Notes: generated by a model from the sequence alone, not told the origin. Positions 9,509 through 17,758 are shown, counted from the stretch's first letter. The stretch is 64,000 nucleotides of DNA from Bacterioplanes sp965233665 (GCA_965233665.1 CBDDTG010000037.1:1-64000); one strand, 5' to 3'. Made by a program: numbers and translations.

Positions 9509-10683
9509 TGGAAGCCTATTTATTCGACTGGCTAAACTTATTTTTTCGCTGGTTTCATGTCATTGCTGGCGTGGCCTGGATCGGTGCTTCTTTTTATTTT
9601 ATCTGGCTAGATTTAAGTCTGCGCGAGCCGCCGGAGCATAAAAAAGAGCAGGGCATTAAAGGCGACCTGTGGGCCATTCATGGCGGCGGGTTTTACGAAG
9701 TGGCCAAATATCAGGCGGGGCCACCACAAATGCCGAGCACCTTGCATTGGTTTAAATGGGAGGCCTACACCACCTGGCTCACGGGCTTTGCGTTGCTGTC
9801 GGTGATGTATTATTGGGGCGCTGAGCAGTATTTAATTGACCCACAAAAAGTCGCTTTAGGGCAGTGGCAGGCCATTGGTATTAGCCTGGCGTTTCTCGCG
9901 GGCGGCTTTGCTGTGTACGAAGCTTTGCTTAAAAGTCCATTACGGCAGATGCCAAAGCTGTTTGCGGCCTTGTTGTACAGCGCGTTAGTGCTGGCTGCTT
10001 GGGCGCTGGATCAAATATTCAGCGATCGAGCGGCGTACTTGCATGTTGGGGCGCTGATCGGTTCGATTATGGCGGGCAATGTGTTGTTTGGCATCATGCC
10101 AGCGCAACGCGAGTTGGTGCGTGCAGTCACCGCGGGAGAAACACCTCAGGCGCATTTTGCCGAGCTAGCCAAGCTGCGCTCCACCCACAATAACTATTTC
10201 ACCCTGCCGCTGATTTTTATCATGATCAGCAATCATTACCCTATGACGTATGGCCATGAGCAGGGTTGGCTGGTACTGGCCTTCATCGGCGCCATTAGCG
10301 CTTTTGCTCGCCATTATTTTAATTTAAAGCACCAAGACAACCATCAACCCTGGATTTTAGTGGTGGCAGCGTTGGCCTTGTTTGCCTTGATTGGCTGGAT
10401 GCTGCCAAAGCCGGCTCAACCTCTGCCCGAGAGCAGTGAGCGCGTATCGCAGCAACAGGCGATGGCTTTAGTGACGGCACATTGCTCGGCTTGCCATGCT
10501 GCTAAACCTTCCCATGCGGCATTTAATGCGCCACCAGGTGGCATTGAGTTGGAGCAGTGGTCACAAGTGACGGCCAATGCAGCACGCATTATTCCGGCAT
10601 TGCGTACCGGTTATATGCCGTTGGGTAACACCAGTGGCATGACCGAGGAGCAGCGCGCACAATTGATTCAGGCGCTGCGCTGA
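9508..10683 (+). CDS. puuD: Membrane urate hydroxylase PuuD with C-terminal cytochrome c domain
   Basis: PuuD oxidises urate to 5-hydroxyisourate at the membrane and passes electrons to the respiratory chain, replacing the peroxide-forming soluble uricase. The first 310 residues are a multi-span membrane region containing HVIAGVAWIGASFYFIW and RSTHNNYFTLPLIFIMISNH. The last 85 residues form a cytochrome c domain with heme-binding CSACH near residue 329 and a GYMPLGN segment that supplies a candidate methionine ligand. It is the last gene of the purine operon and faces a small lipoprotein gene across nine bases. Confidence 0.92.
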   Translation: MEAYLFDWLNLFFRWFHVIAGVAWIGASFYFIWLDLSLREPPEHKKEQGIKGDLWAIHGGGFYEVAKYQAGPPQMPSTLHWFKWEAYTTWLTGFALLSVMYYWGAEQYLIDPQKVALGQWQAIGISLAFLAGGFAVYEALLKSPLRQMPKLFAALLYSALVLAAWALDQIFSDRAAYLHVGALIGSIMAGNVLFGIMPAQRELVRAVTAGETPQAHFAELAKLRSTHNNYFTLPLIFIMISNHYPMTYGHEQGWLVLAFIGAISAFARHYFNLKHQDNHQPWILVVAALALFALIGWMLPKPAQPLPESSERVSQQQAMALVTAHCSACHAAKPSHAAFNAPPGGIELEQWSQVTANAARIIPALRTGYMPLGNTSGMTEEQRAQLIQALR

Positions 10684-10691
10684 ACTAAACG

Positions 10692-10913
10692 TCAGAACGA
10701 TAAGGGTGTTGAAGCGTCATTGTTTTGGGCTTCCAACACCCGCTGCCTCTGGCGTAAATACTCCTCCTCAGACATCTGATAGCTGCCCATGCATTCTTCA
10801 TATTGCTCAGGCGGATACTCGCTCATGCAATGTGAGCGTTGGTTCTCTTGCATTTGACTGTAACTGCAGGCGCAACTGAGCAGCGCCAATGCTAATAGAT
10901 ACAGGTTGTTCAT
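10692..10913 (-). CDS. Small putative lipoprotein
   Basis: I do not recognise a family. The 73-residue product begins with a hydrophobic signal sequence (NNLYLLALALLSCACSYS) whose two cysteines make a plausible lipoprotein processing site. The remainder is hydrophilic, rich in Glu and Gln, with two cysteines in HCMSEYPPEQYEECMGSY. The ATG overlaps the TGA of a small upstream reading frame, suggesting coupled translation. It is convergent with puuD. Confidence 0.6.
   Translation of the reverse strand: MNNLYLLALALLSCACSYSQMQENQRSHCMSEYPPEQYEECMGSYQMSEEEYLRQRQRVLEAQNNDASTPLSF
10704..10741. terminator. Hairpin at the convergent end of the purine operon
   Basis: Arms GGGTGTTGAAGC and GCTT-c-CAACACCC form a 12-bp stem with one bulge and a 13-base loop, starting 21 bases after the puuD stop. 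It lies inside the 3' end of the opposing lipoprotein gene and lacks a clear poly-U tract. It may still act as a termination or mRNA 3'-end structure for the purine operon. Confidence 0.4.
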
Positions 10914-11077
10914 GCGGCTTGGCTGGCAGCAACTGGGCGTGCAATGATGGTCGCTGGTTTAACGGTTGTTGGCTTTAACATGCGCTTCCCTGTGCGATTT
11001 TTATGCATCACCTGGCGATTGGTCTGGACCAGCTGTTGCAACTGTTCTAAGTAGGCAGATGACATATCGAGCTCCAT
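10910..11077 (-). CDS. Possible small protein coupled to the lipoprotein gene
   Basis: A 55-codon frame begins with ATG at 11077, or more likely at a second ATG at 11065 that has GGAG six bases upstream. It ends in TGA overlapping the ATG of the lipoprotein gene. The predicted product is basic, with a short amphipathic start (SSAYLEQLQQLVQTNRQ) and no signal peptide. No family is recognised. Support comes from the ATGA overlap and the ribosome-binding site only. Confidence 0.4.
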   Translation of the reverse strand: MELDMSSAYLEQLQQLVQTNRQVMHKNRTGKRMLKPTTVKPATIIARPVAASQAA

Positions 11078-11114
11078 GGTTTTTTTATCTATAGCGCCGC
11101 AGTTTACGGTCGCT

Positions 11115-11190
11115 GGCTGAACGAAGGCTGAATCGGATTGTTGAAAGCTTCGATGTTGGTGTGGTGGTTCACATTCAGTTCCGATTCAGT
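11115..11190. promoter_or_regulatory. Two pairs of 11-bp-spaced direct repeats, candidate response-regulator boxes
   Basis: GGCTGAA occurs at 11115 and 11126, and ATTCAGT at 11173 and 11184, so both pairs have an 11-bp period. The pairs are in opposite orientation (GGCTGAAT is complementary to ATTCAGCC). OmpR/PhoP-family regulators bind half-sites with this spacing. A TATGCT hexamer at 11201-11206 lies ten bases after the second pair, the usual place of a -10 next to an activator box. Autoregulation by the PhoP-like protein downstream is inferred. Confidence 0.5.
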
Positions 11191-11201
11191 CGCAGGCTGG
11201 T

Positions 11202-11759
11202 ATGCTGCAGCCCTCTGTGTACTGGATTGAGATTGTGCGCTGTTTTTTACTCTGTTGCCCATATGACAACTGTCATGTCATTCGCCTTGGTGCCCGCTGG
11301 CGCTCGGGCTTGGCGACGCTATTGCTTTGGTGTGTGGCTGTTGGCGCGCAGGCGGAGCAAAAAGACAATAAGCCCACCTGGGTGGAAGAGCAGATCTCAC
11401 CCACCACCGAGTGGGTTGAGCGCGCCGTCGTGCCTTTTACTCGCTGGATGGAGAAGTCCATTCAAGAGCCCACCAAACAGCGCCAGCAAGACTTTGTCAG
11501 TGAAGTCCCTCAGCCTTTGCCCGCTGGCATCATCAGCCCTAAAGAAGCGGCCCGACTGTTAGCCTTGTTGGAATCGGGCCAGCTGCTGCGGGTGCAGTGG
11601 TTGAGTTCAACCCCACCGGTTTATGTGTTGCGCATGCTGTCTTCTAATGGGCGTGTGCGCGTGTTTTATATGAATGCCAGGGATGGAACCTTGCTGGATA
11701 CCCCTCCCACGGTGACTGAGCCTGAAGATGGAGAAGTGCATGAAAGTACTGATCGTTGA
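11202..11759 (+). CDS. PepSY-like secreted protein in a PhoPQ-type operon
   Basis: The product has an N-terminal hydrophobic export segment (GLATLLLWCVAVGAQA). A charged stretch follows, then a PepSY-like region (ISPKEAARLLALLESGQLLRVQWL... VYVLRMLSSNGRVRVFYMNARDGTLLD), as found in small periplasmic proteins near two-component systems. Such proteins often modulate the sensor kinase. The start is uncertain: 11202 gives 185 residues but would leave a long leader before the signal segment and may lie upstream of the promoter inferred at 11201-11206. GTG 11235 or TTG 11310 may be real. Its 3' end overlaps the regulator gene by 20 bases. Confidence 0.65.
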   Translation: MLQPSVYWIEIVRCFLLCCPYDNCHVIRLGARWRSGLATLLLWCVAVGAQAEQKDNKPTWVEEQISPTTEWVERAVVPFTRWMEKSIQEPTKQRQQDFVSEVPQPLPAGIISPKEAARLLALLESGQLLRVQWLSSTPPVYVLRMLSSNGRVRVFYMNARDGTLLDTPPTVTEPEDGEVHESTDR

Positions 11760-12405
11760 AGATGACACAGCGCTGGCAGCACAGCTGCAGACGGGGCTGA
11801 TTGCCAGCGGAGCAGACGTCACCGTATGTTACGACGGTGTGGACGGTTTGTTTCAGGCGCAAGAACTGCCGTTTGACGTTGCCGTGGTCGACTTGGGGCT
11901 ACCGAAGCTGGAAGGTACCGAGCTGATTCGCCGTTTGCGGGATGGCCAATCCACGTTGCCGGTACTGATTTTGACGGCTCGCGGCGGTTGGAAATCTAAA
12001 GTAGAAGGCTTGGAAGCCGGCGCCGATGACTACATGGAAAAGCCTTTCCACATTGAAGAGCTGCAGGCCCGTTTGCGCGCCTTATTGCGCCGAGCCAGCG
12101 GTTACAGCAGCGAGTTAACTGCGGGGCCGTTGACGCTAAACCTGACCTCAGAACAGTTTTCACTGGCTGGCCAAGCGTTGGAACTCACCGCTTATGAGCA
12201 TCGCATTCTGGAGTACTTAATGCGTCATCAAGGTGAGGTAGTGTCAAAAGCGGTGTTAACCGACTACCTGTATGAACAAGACTTTGATCGCGACAGCAAT
12301 GTCATTGAAGTGTTGGTCGGGCGTTTGCGGCGTAAGTTAGCCCAAGCCGATGGATTTGCGCCCATCACGACGTTGCGTGGTCGTGGATACCGGTTTGCAG
12401 ATTAA
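11740..12405 (+). CDS. OmpR-family response regulator, PhoP-like
   Basis: This is a cytoplasmic transcription factor activated by phosphorylation from the adjacent kinase. The receiver domain has acidic residues VEDD near residue 7, phospho-acceptor Asp51 (VVDLGLP) and Lys of EKPFHIEEL near 102. The C-terminal winged helix ends with VLVGRLRRKL and ITTLRGRGYRF. ATG 11740 follows GGAG. The stop overlaps the kinase start by one base (TAATG). The PhoQ-like features of the kinase are the main reason to call the pair PhoPQ-like, which classically senses low Mg2+ or antimicrobial peptides; that signal is not shown here. Confidence 0.85.
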   Translation: MKVLIVEDDTALAAQLQTGLIASGADVTVCYDGVDGLFQAQELPFDVAVVDLGLPKLEGTELIRRLRDGQSTLPVLILTARGGWKSKVEGLEAGADDYMEKPFHIEELQARLRALLRRASGYSSELTAGPLTLNLTSEQFSLAGQALELTAYEHRILEYLMRHQGEVVSKAVLTDYLYEQDFDRDSNVIEVLVGRLRRKLAQADGFAPITTLRGRGYRFAD

Positions 12406-13769
12406 TGCAGCAGTCGCTACTGGTACGTTTGTTGGCGTTTACCTTGCTATTCCTACTGGTAGTGATGGCGGCCGTCGGCTACGTGTTGGATACCGCATAT
12501 CAGCAGCGACAGTTAGAAGATTGGAAAGAGCGCATGCAAATTCACAGCTACAACCTGCTGGCTATGATCGAGGAGCAAGGAACCAGCATTGGGCTGCCGC
12601 AACAACTGCCAGATCAACGCTTCAATAACGCCAGTGCTGGCTTATACGCCGTGTTAGAGCAGCCGGACGAAGTGTTGTGGCAATCGATTTCTGCGCGCGG
12701 ATTACAGCGCTTTAGTCATGGTTGGAGTGAACCCGGCGATTGGGATTACAGCCGCGCCAGCAACGGCGAGCAAGAAATTCTGATTGCCCGCTTTGGCTTT
12801 GAGTGGCAGTTGCTGTCGCTGGGCGGTGAACTGCGTACTTTCAATTTGGTGTTGGCCAGCACGGGAGATCGCCAGGCGGCTGCCAGCCAAGCGTTTCGGC
12901 AGCAACTGTGGTGGACGTTGGCTGAGATCATTATTGTGCTCATGCTGCTGCAAATGCTGGTGCTGTATTTAGGGTTACGACCACTGCGGCGGATGACGGC
13001 AGAATTAAACTTGCTGCAGCAAGGCCAGAGTGATCAGCTAGCAGATAACTACCCACGCGAGCTGCTGCCACTGACGTCCAGTTTTAATCGTGTATTGGCG
13101 GCAGAACACGGTCAGCGCGAGCGCTACCGCAATACCGTCGCCGATGTATCGCACAGCTTGAAAACCCCGTTGACGGTAATGCAAGGGATGCTTCCTCAGC
13201 TGACACTGCCGGCTGAGCAGCAGCGAGAGATCGAGCAACAACTGCAACGTATGTCTGATACGGTGCAATACCAGTTGCAGCGCGCCATGACGGGCCAGCG
13301 GGTGAGTGCCGCTCAGCGCATTGCGGTGGAGCCGGTTTTGCAATCGGTGGTGTCGGCGTTAAAAAAAGTGTATATCGATAAAGCGATTCACTGGCAGCTA
13401 GAGTTGGACGAAGATTGTTTCTTTTATGGAGACGACCATGATCTTATGGAGATCATCGGTAACCTAGCCGACAATGCTTGCAAGTATGGCCATCAACAAG
13501 TGCGCATTTGCTTGTATCGACAGCGAAAATTCTGTTGTTTGCGCATCGAAGACGATGGTCCAGGCGTGCCGCAGCAGCAGTATCAGCAAATACTGCAGCG
13601 TGGCGTGCGTCTTGATCGACGCACGCCCGGCCAAGGCTTCGGTTTGGCGTTGGTCAAAGAAATCATTGATGCGTGCCAGGCAGAGCTAAAAATTTCACCG
13701 TCTTCTCTGGGCGGTGCGTGTTTTGAAGTACGATGGGAGGGAGGTCAGCCGGATCAGCATGGCAGATAA
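12405..13769 (+). CDS. Sensor histidine kinase, PhoQ-like
   Basis: The 454-residue inner-membrane kinase has a first membrane segment at residues 5-27, a periplasmic sensor region to about 165, and a second segment around 168-188. A HAMP-like linker follows. The H-box is VSHSLKTPLTVMQ, the N-box GNLADNACKYG and the G-boxes EDDGPGVP and GQGFGLALVKE. The HSLKTPL and NACKYG wording is typical of PhoQ-type kinases. It should phosphorylate the regulator encoded immediately upstream. Its 3' end overlaps the Bor-like lipoprotein gene by 11 bases. Confidence 0.85.
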   Translation: MQQSLLVRLLAFTLLFLLVVMAAVGYVLDTAYQQRQLEDWKERMQIHSYNLLAMIEEQGTSIGLPQQLPDQRFNNASAGLYAVLEQPDEVLWQSISARGLQRFSHGWSEPGDWDYSRASNGEQEILIARFGFEWQLLSLGGELRTFNLVLASTGDRQAAASQAFRQQLWWTLAEIIIVLMLLQMLVLYLGLRPLRRMTAELNLLQQGQSDQLADNYPRELLPLTSSFNRVLAAEHGQRERYRNTVADVSHSLKTPLTVMQGMLPQLTLPAEQQREIEQQLQRMSDTVQYQLQRAMTGQRVSAAQRIAVEPVLQSVVSALKKVYIDKAIHWQLELDEDCFFYGDDHDLMEIIGNLADNACKYGHQQVRICLYRQRKFCCLRIEDDGPGVPQQQYQQILQRGVRLDRRTPGQGFGLALVKEIIDACQAELKISPSSLGGACFEVRWEGGQPDQHGR

Positions 13770-14094
13770 TAATAAGCTCACACGGGTATTGATGCTGTGC
13801 ACACTGCTGTTTTTAACAGCGTGTTCAAGCGTGACGATCCGCCCTTATGGTGGTGAAAAAGTGACCACCGAGCCAGATTACAAAGAAAGCAAAGACTACT
13901 ACTTGGCGTGGCTTTTGGGTGAGCACACTGTCAATGTCAGTGATATTTGTGGCGAACGAAGGGTCATGCAAATGCAGGCAGTCAACAGCTTGTATGACAT
14001 GGTTGTGAGTTTTGCCTCCATCTTGATTTACACACCACGCACTGCCAAGGTTTGGTGTGAGCATCCCTATGGTGAGGAGGCCTCAGGTGGTTAG
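13759..14094 (+). CDS. Bor-like lipoprotein
   Basis: The product is a 111-residue predicted lipoprotein: a basic start, a hydrophobic segment and the lipobox LTAC. The C-terminal half resembles the lambda Bor/Iss family: YYLAWLLGEHTVNVSDICG, a block with QAVNSLYDMVVSFASILIY, then TPRTAKVWC. Bor-type proteins are outer-membrane lipoproteins linked to serum resistance in enterobacteria; a role here is unknown. It is expressed with the PhoPQ-like system, judging by the 11-base overlap. Confidence 0.7.
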   Translation: MADNNKLTRVLMLCTLLFLTACSSVTIRPYGGEKVTTEPDYKESKDYYLAWLLGEHTVNVSDICGERRVMQMQAVNSLYDMVVSFASILIYTPRTAKVWCEHPYGEEASGG

Positions 14095-14434
14095 TCGTTG
14101 GCTTTTCTGTGCTGCCATCCTGTGCTTAACGGGCTGTGGCACCCTCAGCTTCACGCAAGATTTGCCGGATAATTATTACGCAGGAGCCTATGGCTCAGAG
14201 CAATGGCATGACACCACATTGGATGGCATGGTCGAAATCAGCGAGCCAGTGAATTTATATCTGGAGTGTCAGGGAAAACCCTGGGCAAGCATTCAAACCG
14301 AATACACTTTTTCGAATGGGTTAGTGGCATTTATTGGCGAAAGCGCCCTGAGCTACGCTGTGCCGGCTCTGGCGTTTGTCAGCCCCTACACGCCTTGGGC
14401 CTATCGCATTCGCTGCGGTCAGTCGGTGAACTGA
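14087..14434 (+). CDS. Putative lipoprotein
   Basis: No family is recognised. I choose GTG 14087, which has GAGGAGG six bases upstream, over ATG 14069. The product is then 115 residues, starting VVSRWLFCAAILCLTGC with the lipobox LTGC. The mature part is hydrophilic except for a C-terminal hydrophobic stretch (LVAFIGESALSYAVPALAFVSPY) and contains two more cysteines. It overlaps the Bor-like gene by eight bases and is probably co-transcribed with it. Confidence 0.65.
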   Translation: MVSRWLFCAAILCLTGCGTLSFTQDLPDNYYAGAYGSEQWHDTTLDGMVEISEPVNLYLECQGKPWASIQTEYTFSNGLVAFIGESALSYAVPALAFVSPYTPWAYRIRCGQSVN

Positions 14435-14445
14435 CCGCTTTGCCT

Positions 14446-16389
14446 TTATAACTTGAAGCGTGCCACCAGTTGGTTGAGTTCCGCTGCTACATCACCGGTG
14501 GCGGCGGAGTTATGTTGCAGTTGTTGAGCGCTATCGGCGCTGTTATTGGCCTGAGTATTAATATGAATAATATTCTGGTTAATTTCTTCCGCGACTTGAT
14601 GCTGCTCCTCGGCTGCCGCAGCAATCTGTGTGGCCATATCGCGAATGGCGGTGACTGAATCCTGGATATGAGCAAACACTTGCCGAGTTTGCTCGGTCGC
14701 CGCACTGGTTGCCTGAGCGTGCTCCAAACTGCTGGAAAGTTTGCCAGACACATCGCCGGTGCGCTCTACCAGTGAGTTAATTAATGCATCAATTTCTTCT
14801 GTGGATTCAGCCGTTCTGGCGGCCAAAGTACGAACCTCATCGGCGACCACGGCAAATCCACGCCCTTGCTCACCGGCGCGTGCTGCTTCAATGGCCGCAT
14901 TTAATGCCAGCAAGTTGGTTTGCTCGGCAATACCACGAATGGTATCGAGAATAACGGTGATGTTTTTCGACTCGTCGGCCAGGGCCAACATGGCTTCATT
15001 GGACGTTTCGATCACGGCTTGTAATTGCTGCACGGCATCGGAGGTATGGTCGATGTACTCACGCCCTTGTTTGACGTGCTGTTGGCTTTCATCGGCGGCG
15101 CTGGCGGTGTCGCTGCAATTACGTGAGACTTCGTTGGCGGTAGCCACCATCTCGTTAAAGGCGGTAGAGACTTGTTCGACGGCGTTGCGTTGCTGATCAA
15201 CTCCGCTGCTGATGTTTTCCGAGGAATTTAACGTATTTTCTGCCTGCTGTTTGACGCTGCCCGCGCCTTGCTTAATATCACTGACCAGCGCGTGAATCAT
15301 GCTGATAAAGCGATTAAAAGCCTCGGCCATTTTACCGGATTCATCACCACTGCGAACTTCCAGTCGCTTGGTTAAATCGCCTTCGCCGCTAGCCACTTCT
15401 TCTAAACCTTTGGTGACCGCAGCAATCGGGCCAGCAATAAGATTACTGATCCAGTAGCCGATCACGGCAAAGACGGCGACCAGCACCAAACTTAGCAGGA
15501 TAATGGTATTTCTTAGACTGTTAGCAGTGGCATAGACCTCTTGCTCAGGAATCAAGCCAATAAACTTCCAACCCAATTCGGGTGAAGTCATGGTTTTGGC
15601 GTACCAGTTGCGGTCATGCAGTTGAACTCGGGTAAGGCCGTCATTGCGAAAGAAGCGTTGATAAGGGCCGCCTAAATCACTGACTTTTTTGAAATTGTTC
15701 TCGCTGTCATTGCTGTCGGCCAAAATGGTGCCGGTTTCTTCGATCAAAATGAGGTAGCCCTCTTCGCCAAATTTAACCGCTTTGACCATATCGGTCAGTT
15801 TGGCCAAGGTCACATCGACGCCCACAACCCCTTTTATGCCGGACTCTGTGGTAAAGGTATGTAGAAAATCAATGAGCGGTGCACCTGTATTGGAATCCTC
15901 ATAGGCGGGAGGACGCACGGGCTGTGTCGCCGAACTCATGGTGGTTTGATACCAAGGGCGCTGTCGAGGGTCGTAGTCGCTGGTGGAGGTGGAGGGCCAT
16001 TGAACGTACCCGCCCGTATCTAACCCTAAAAATACATAAGCCAAATCTGGACGTGCCTGGCCAAAGTCATCGAACAGCGCAAATACCTCAGCTTCGGCAT
16101 CGCCTTCACGTTGTGCCCGAGTTTTACGTTCAATACCCATGTAGGTCGTCGTGTCTCCCGTCAGGCGTTTAACGGCATTGGTGCGGGCCAAGAAGGTCGC
16201 GTCTTCTGCCAGGCCGTTGAGGTAAAGAGTAAAGGCCGTATCAATATGGCTGATTTCGGCGCTGGCTTGCTGTTCAAACTGCTGCTCTGCCTGATCGCGG
16301 ATTTGTATCGTCACCAAAATGGCGATGGTGATCAGGGGGAGGACGACAGCTGACAACAATGCCAGCATCAGGCGAAAACGAATCGACAT
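14446..16389 (-). CDS. Methyl-accepting chemotaxis protein with extracellular Cache-type sensor
   Basis: This chemoreceptor would signal to CheA/CheW. From the ATG at 16389, which follows GAGGG, it is 647 residues. A membrane segment covers residues 8-29. A periplasmic dCache-like domain runs to about 290 (with YVQWPSTSTSDYDPRQRPWYQ and GVVGVDVTL), and a second membrane segment lies near 298-322. HAMP is next, then the signalling domain with the highly conserved hairpin tip IRGIAEQTNLLALNAAIEAA. Dipeptide RPWYQ motifs in Cache domains are common in amino acid sensors, but the ligand here is unknown. No methylation pentapeptide tail is seen at the C terminus. Confidence 0.92.
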   Translation of the reverse strand: MSIRFRLMLALLSAVVLPLITIAILVTIQIRDQAEQQFEQQASAEISHIDTAFTLYLNGLAEDATFLARTNAVKRLTGDTTTYMGIERKTRAQREGDAEAEVFALFDDFGQARPDLAYVFLGLDTGGYVQWPSTSTSDYDPRQRPWYQTTMSSATQPVRPPAYEDSNTGAPLIDFLHTFTTESGIKGVVGVDVTLAKLTDMVKAVKFGEEGYLILIEETGTILADSNDSENNFKKVSDLGGPYQRFFRNDGLTRVQLHDRNWYAKTMTSPELGWKFIGLIPEQEVYATANSLRNTIILLSLVLVAVFAVIGYWISNLIAGPIAAVTKGLEEVASGEGDLTKRLEVRSGDESGKMAEAFNRFISMIHALVSDIKQGAGSVKQQAENTLNSSENISSGVDQQRNAVEQVSTAFNEMVATANEVSRNCSDTASAADESQQHVKQGREYIDHTSDAVQQLQAVIETSNEAMLALADESKNITVILDTIRGIAEQTNLLALNAAIEAARAGEQGRGFAVVADEVRTLAARTAESTEEIDALINSLVERTGDVSGKLSSSLEHAQATSAATEQTRQVFAHIQDSVTAIRDMATQIAAAAEEQHQVAEEINQNIIHINTQANNSADSAQQLQHNSAATGDVAAELNQLVARFKL

Positions 16390-16615
16390 AACAACCCTCG
16401 CAGGCGAGTAAGGTGAGTCCAGATTTGGTAAGACCACTATTGGTACTTTAGCTATAGAATTGTGCTGTCGTCTTGACTGGCCCGATTAGACAGGTTGTCT
16501 GACCTGATTGGTGAGTGGTCACTGACATCTGTGGTAAATAAGCACGCTTGGCTTGTATTGTCCTATTTGGATGGATGTCAGAGCTGGCGGGCTTGGCCCT
16601 ATTGTGGTGTCAGTA

Positions 16616-16635
16616 AACTGTACGATCGTACAGCT
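16616..16635. promoter_or_regulatory. lux-box-like palindrome upstream of the secreted-protein operon
   Basis: CTGTACGATCGTACAG at 16618-16633 is a perfect 16-bp palindrome. The 20-mer around it agrees with the classical Vibrio fischeri lux box (ACCTGTAGGATCGTACAGGT) at 17 of 20 positions. A possible -10 CAAAAT at 16657-16662 would put the box centre near -43 from the transcription start, the known position for LuxR activation. The next gene starts at 16760. No luxI or luxR homologue is in the window. Confidence 0.6.
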
Positions 16636-16759
16636 AATAATTCTTGCTGAGATAGGCAAAATCCTTACTCTCGAAGTCAAACGATAATAATGACTCACCG
16701 CAGCACCCCGGCACGCTACAGCTGCCTCTAAACCAGTGCATCGCGGATACGGAAGGCCT

Positions 16760-17758
16760 ATGAAAGCAGTTGTAGTTGGCATCGCTCTGACCCTGTTGGC
16801 AGCGCACACCCATGCCAAGCTCGAACCCATCGCCGACGAAGAGCTGAGCCAATACACAGGCCAGGCATTTTTACAGATTGATAACAATAATGTCGGTAAC
16901 ACAGACTTCACTCGCTTTACCTTTGGTATGGATGTGGAAACCCTGCTGACCAGCGATTTGGTTGAGCTGGGTCGTTATGAGCGCAGTGGTGAGCCGGCGG
17001 GTTCCAGTGATATTCGCATCAATGACTTTGCTTTAGGCTCAATTAACGCCGATGGCAGTATTAATCCCTTTAAAATTCGCGACCCCTTTGTTGAGCTGGC
17101 CTATGAAACCGTAGGCAGCGGTGCCAATGCACAGGAAAACCTGGTAGGCGTTCGCTTAGGGTTTGGTGAGGCATTTGGTAAATTAACCGGCAATATTGAA
17201 TATTTGACCGGTAATATCGAAGTAGAAATCTACGGCAAAGGCAGCTACCTGGCGAGTCAAATGGACTGCGGATGGGACTTCATCGTATGCGGTACAGCAA
17301 AGAGTTTAGTCGGTGGTGCATGGGCAGACGATGACTTCGCAGCACAAGCCGTATTGATCAACCCGAGTAATGGCGAACCCGATGGTATTCGTGCCACCCA
17401 TGTTGGTATGCAAGATGGACAGACCTTATCTATCCCCAATAGCAGCCGGTTTACTAATTTTCTATTGGGGCTTTTTAGCTCTAGCAACTGTGAGTTGTTA
17501 AACGTCCAGACCTGCTTTCCTTTAAGTATCTACCGTACGCTGGATATTGGTAACAGGGATACAGGAGCGCCTGCTCAGGGGATGTTTATGTCGTTTCAAA
17601 CCAAAACCGTGACCTGGTATGACGGTGGGAATGGCACCAATGCGACGCAGGGCGCTTTTATGAATATTCCAAACGGCGGTATTCGAACCAGCTTTCAAGA
17701 AGCCTTCGATGGCACCGAACGCGTTCGTACTAAGTTCCTGGACCCTTACTATGACTAA
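16760..17758 (+). CDS. Secreted protein, first member of a four-gene DUF6160/FilA-like array
   Basis: The product is 332 residues with a signal peptide (KAVVVGIALTLLAAHTHA). The mature N terminus LEPIADEELSQYTGQAFLQI carries the motif shared by all four neighbours (acidic, then L/Y-x-V/T-x-GQ-A). The remainder looks like beta-rich surface protein sequence with polar repeats (NIEYLTGNIEVEIYGKGSY) and two cysteine pairs. ATG 16760 follows GGAAGG. Such proteins resemble the DUF6160 or FilA group linked to putative pilus/surface systems in Acinetobacter; that assignment is by motif only. It overlaps the next gene by eight bases and is the first gene after the lux-box-like site. Confidence 0.65.
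   Translation: MKAVVVGIALTLLAAHTHAKLEPIADEELSQYTGQAFLQIDNNNVGNTDFTRFTFGMDVETLLTSDLVELGRYERSGEPAGSSDIRINDFALGSINADGSINPFKIRDPFVELAYETVGSGANAQENLVGVRLGFGEAFGKLTGNIEYLTGNIEVEIYGKGSYLASQMDCGWDFIVCGTAKSLVGGAWADDDFAAQAVLINPSNGEPDGIRATHVGMQDGQTLSIPNSSRFTNFLLGLFSSSNCELLNVQTCFPLSIYRTLDIGNRDTGAPAQGMFMSFQTKTVTWYDGGNGTNATQGAFMNIPNGGIRTSFQEAFDGTERVRTKFLDPYYD

Noticed and set aside
14741..15196. Open frame of 151 codons opposite the chemoreceptor gene
   Set aside because: It is the complement of the conserved signalling domain, with no ribosome-binding site and no recognisable product.
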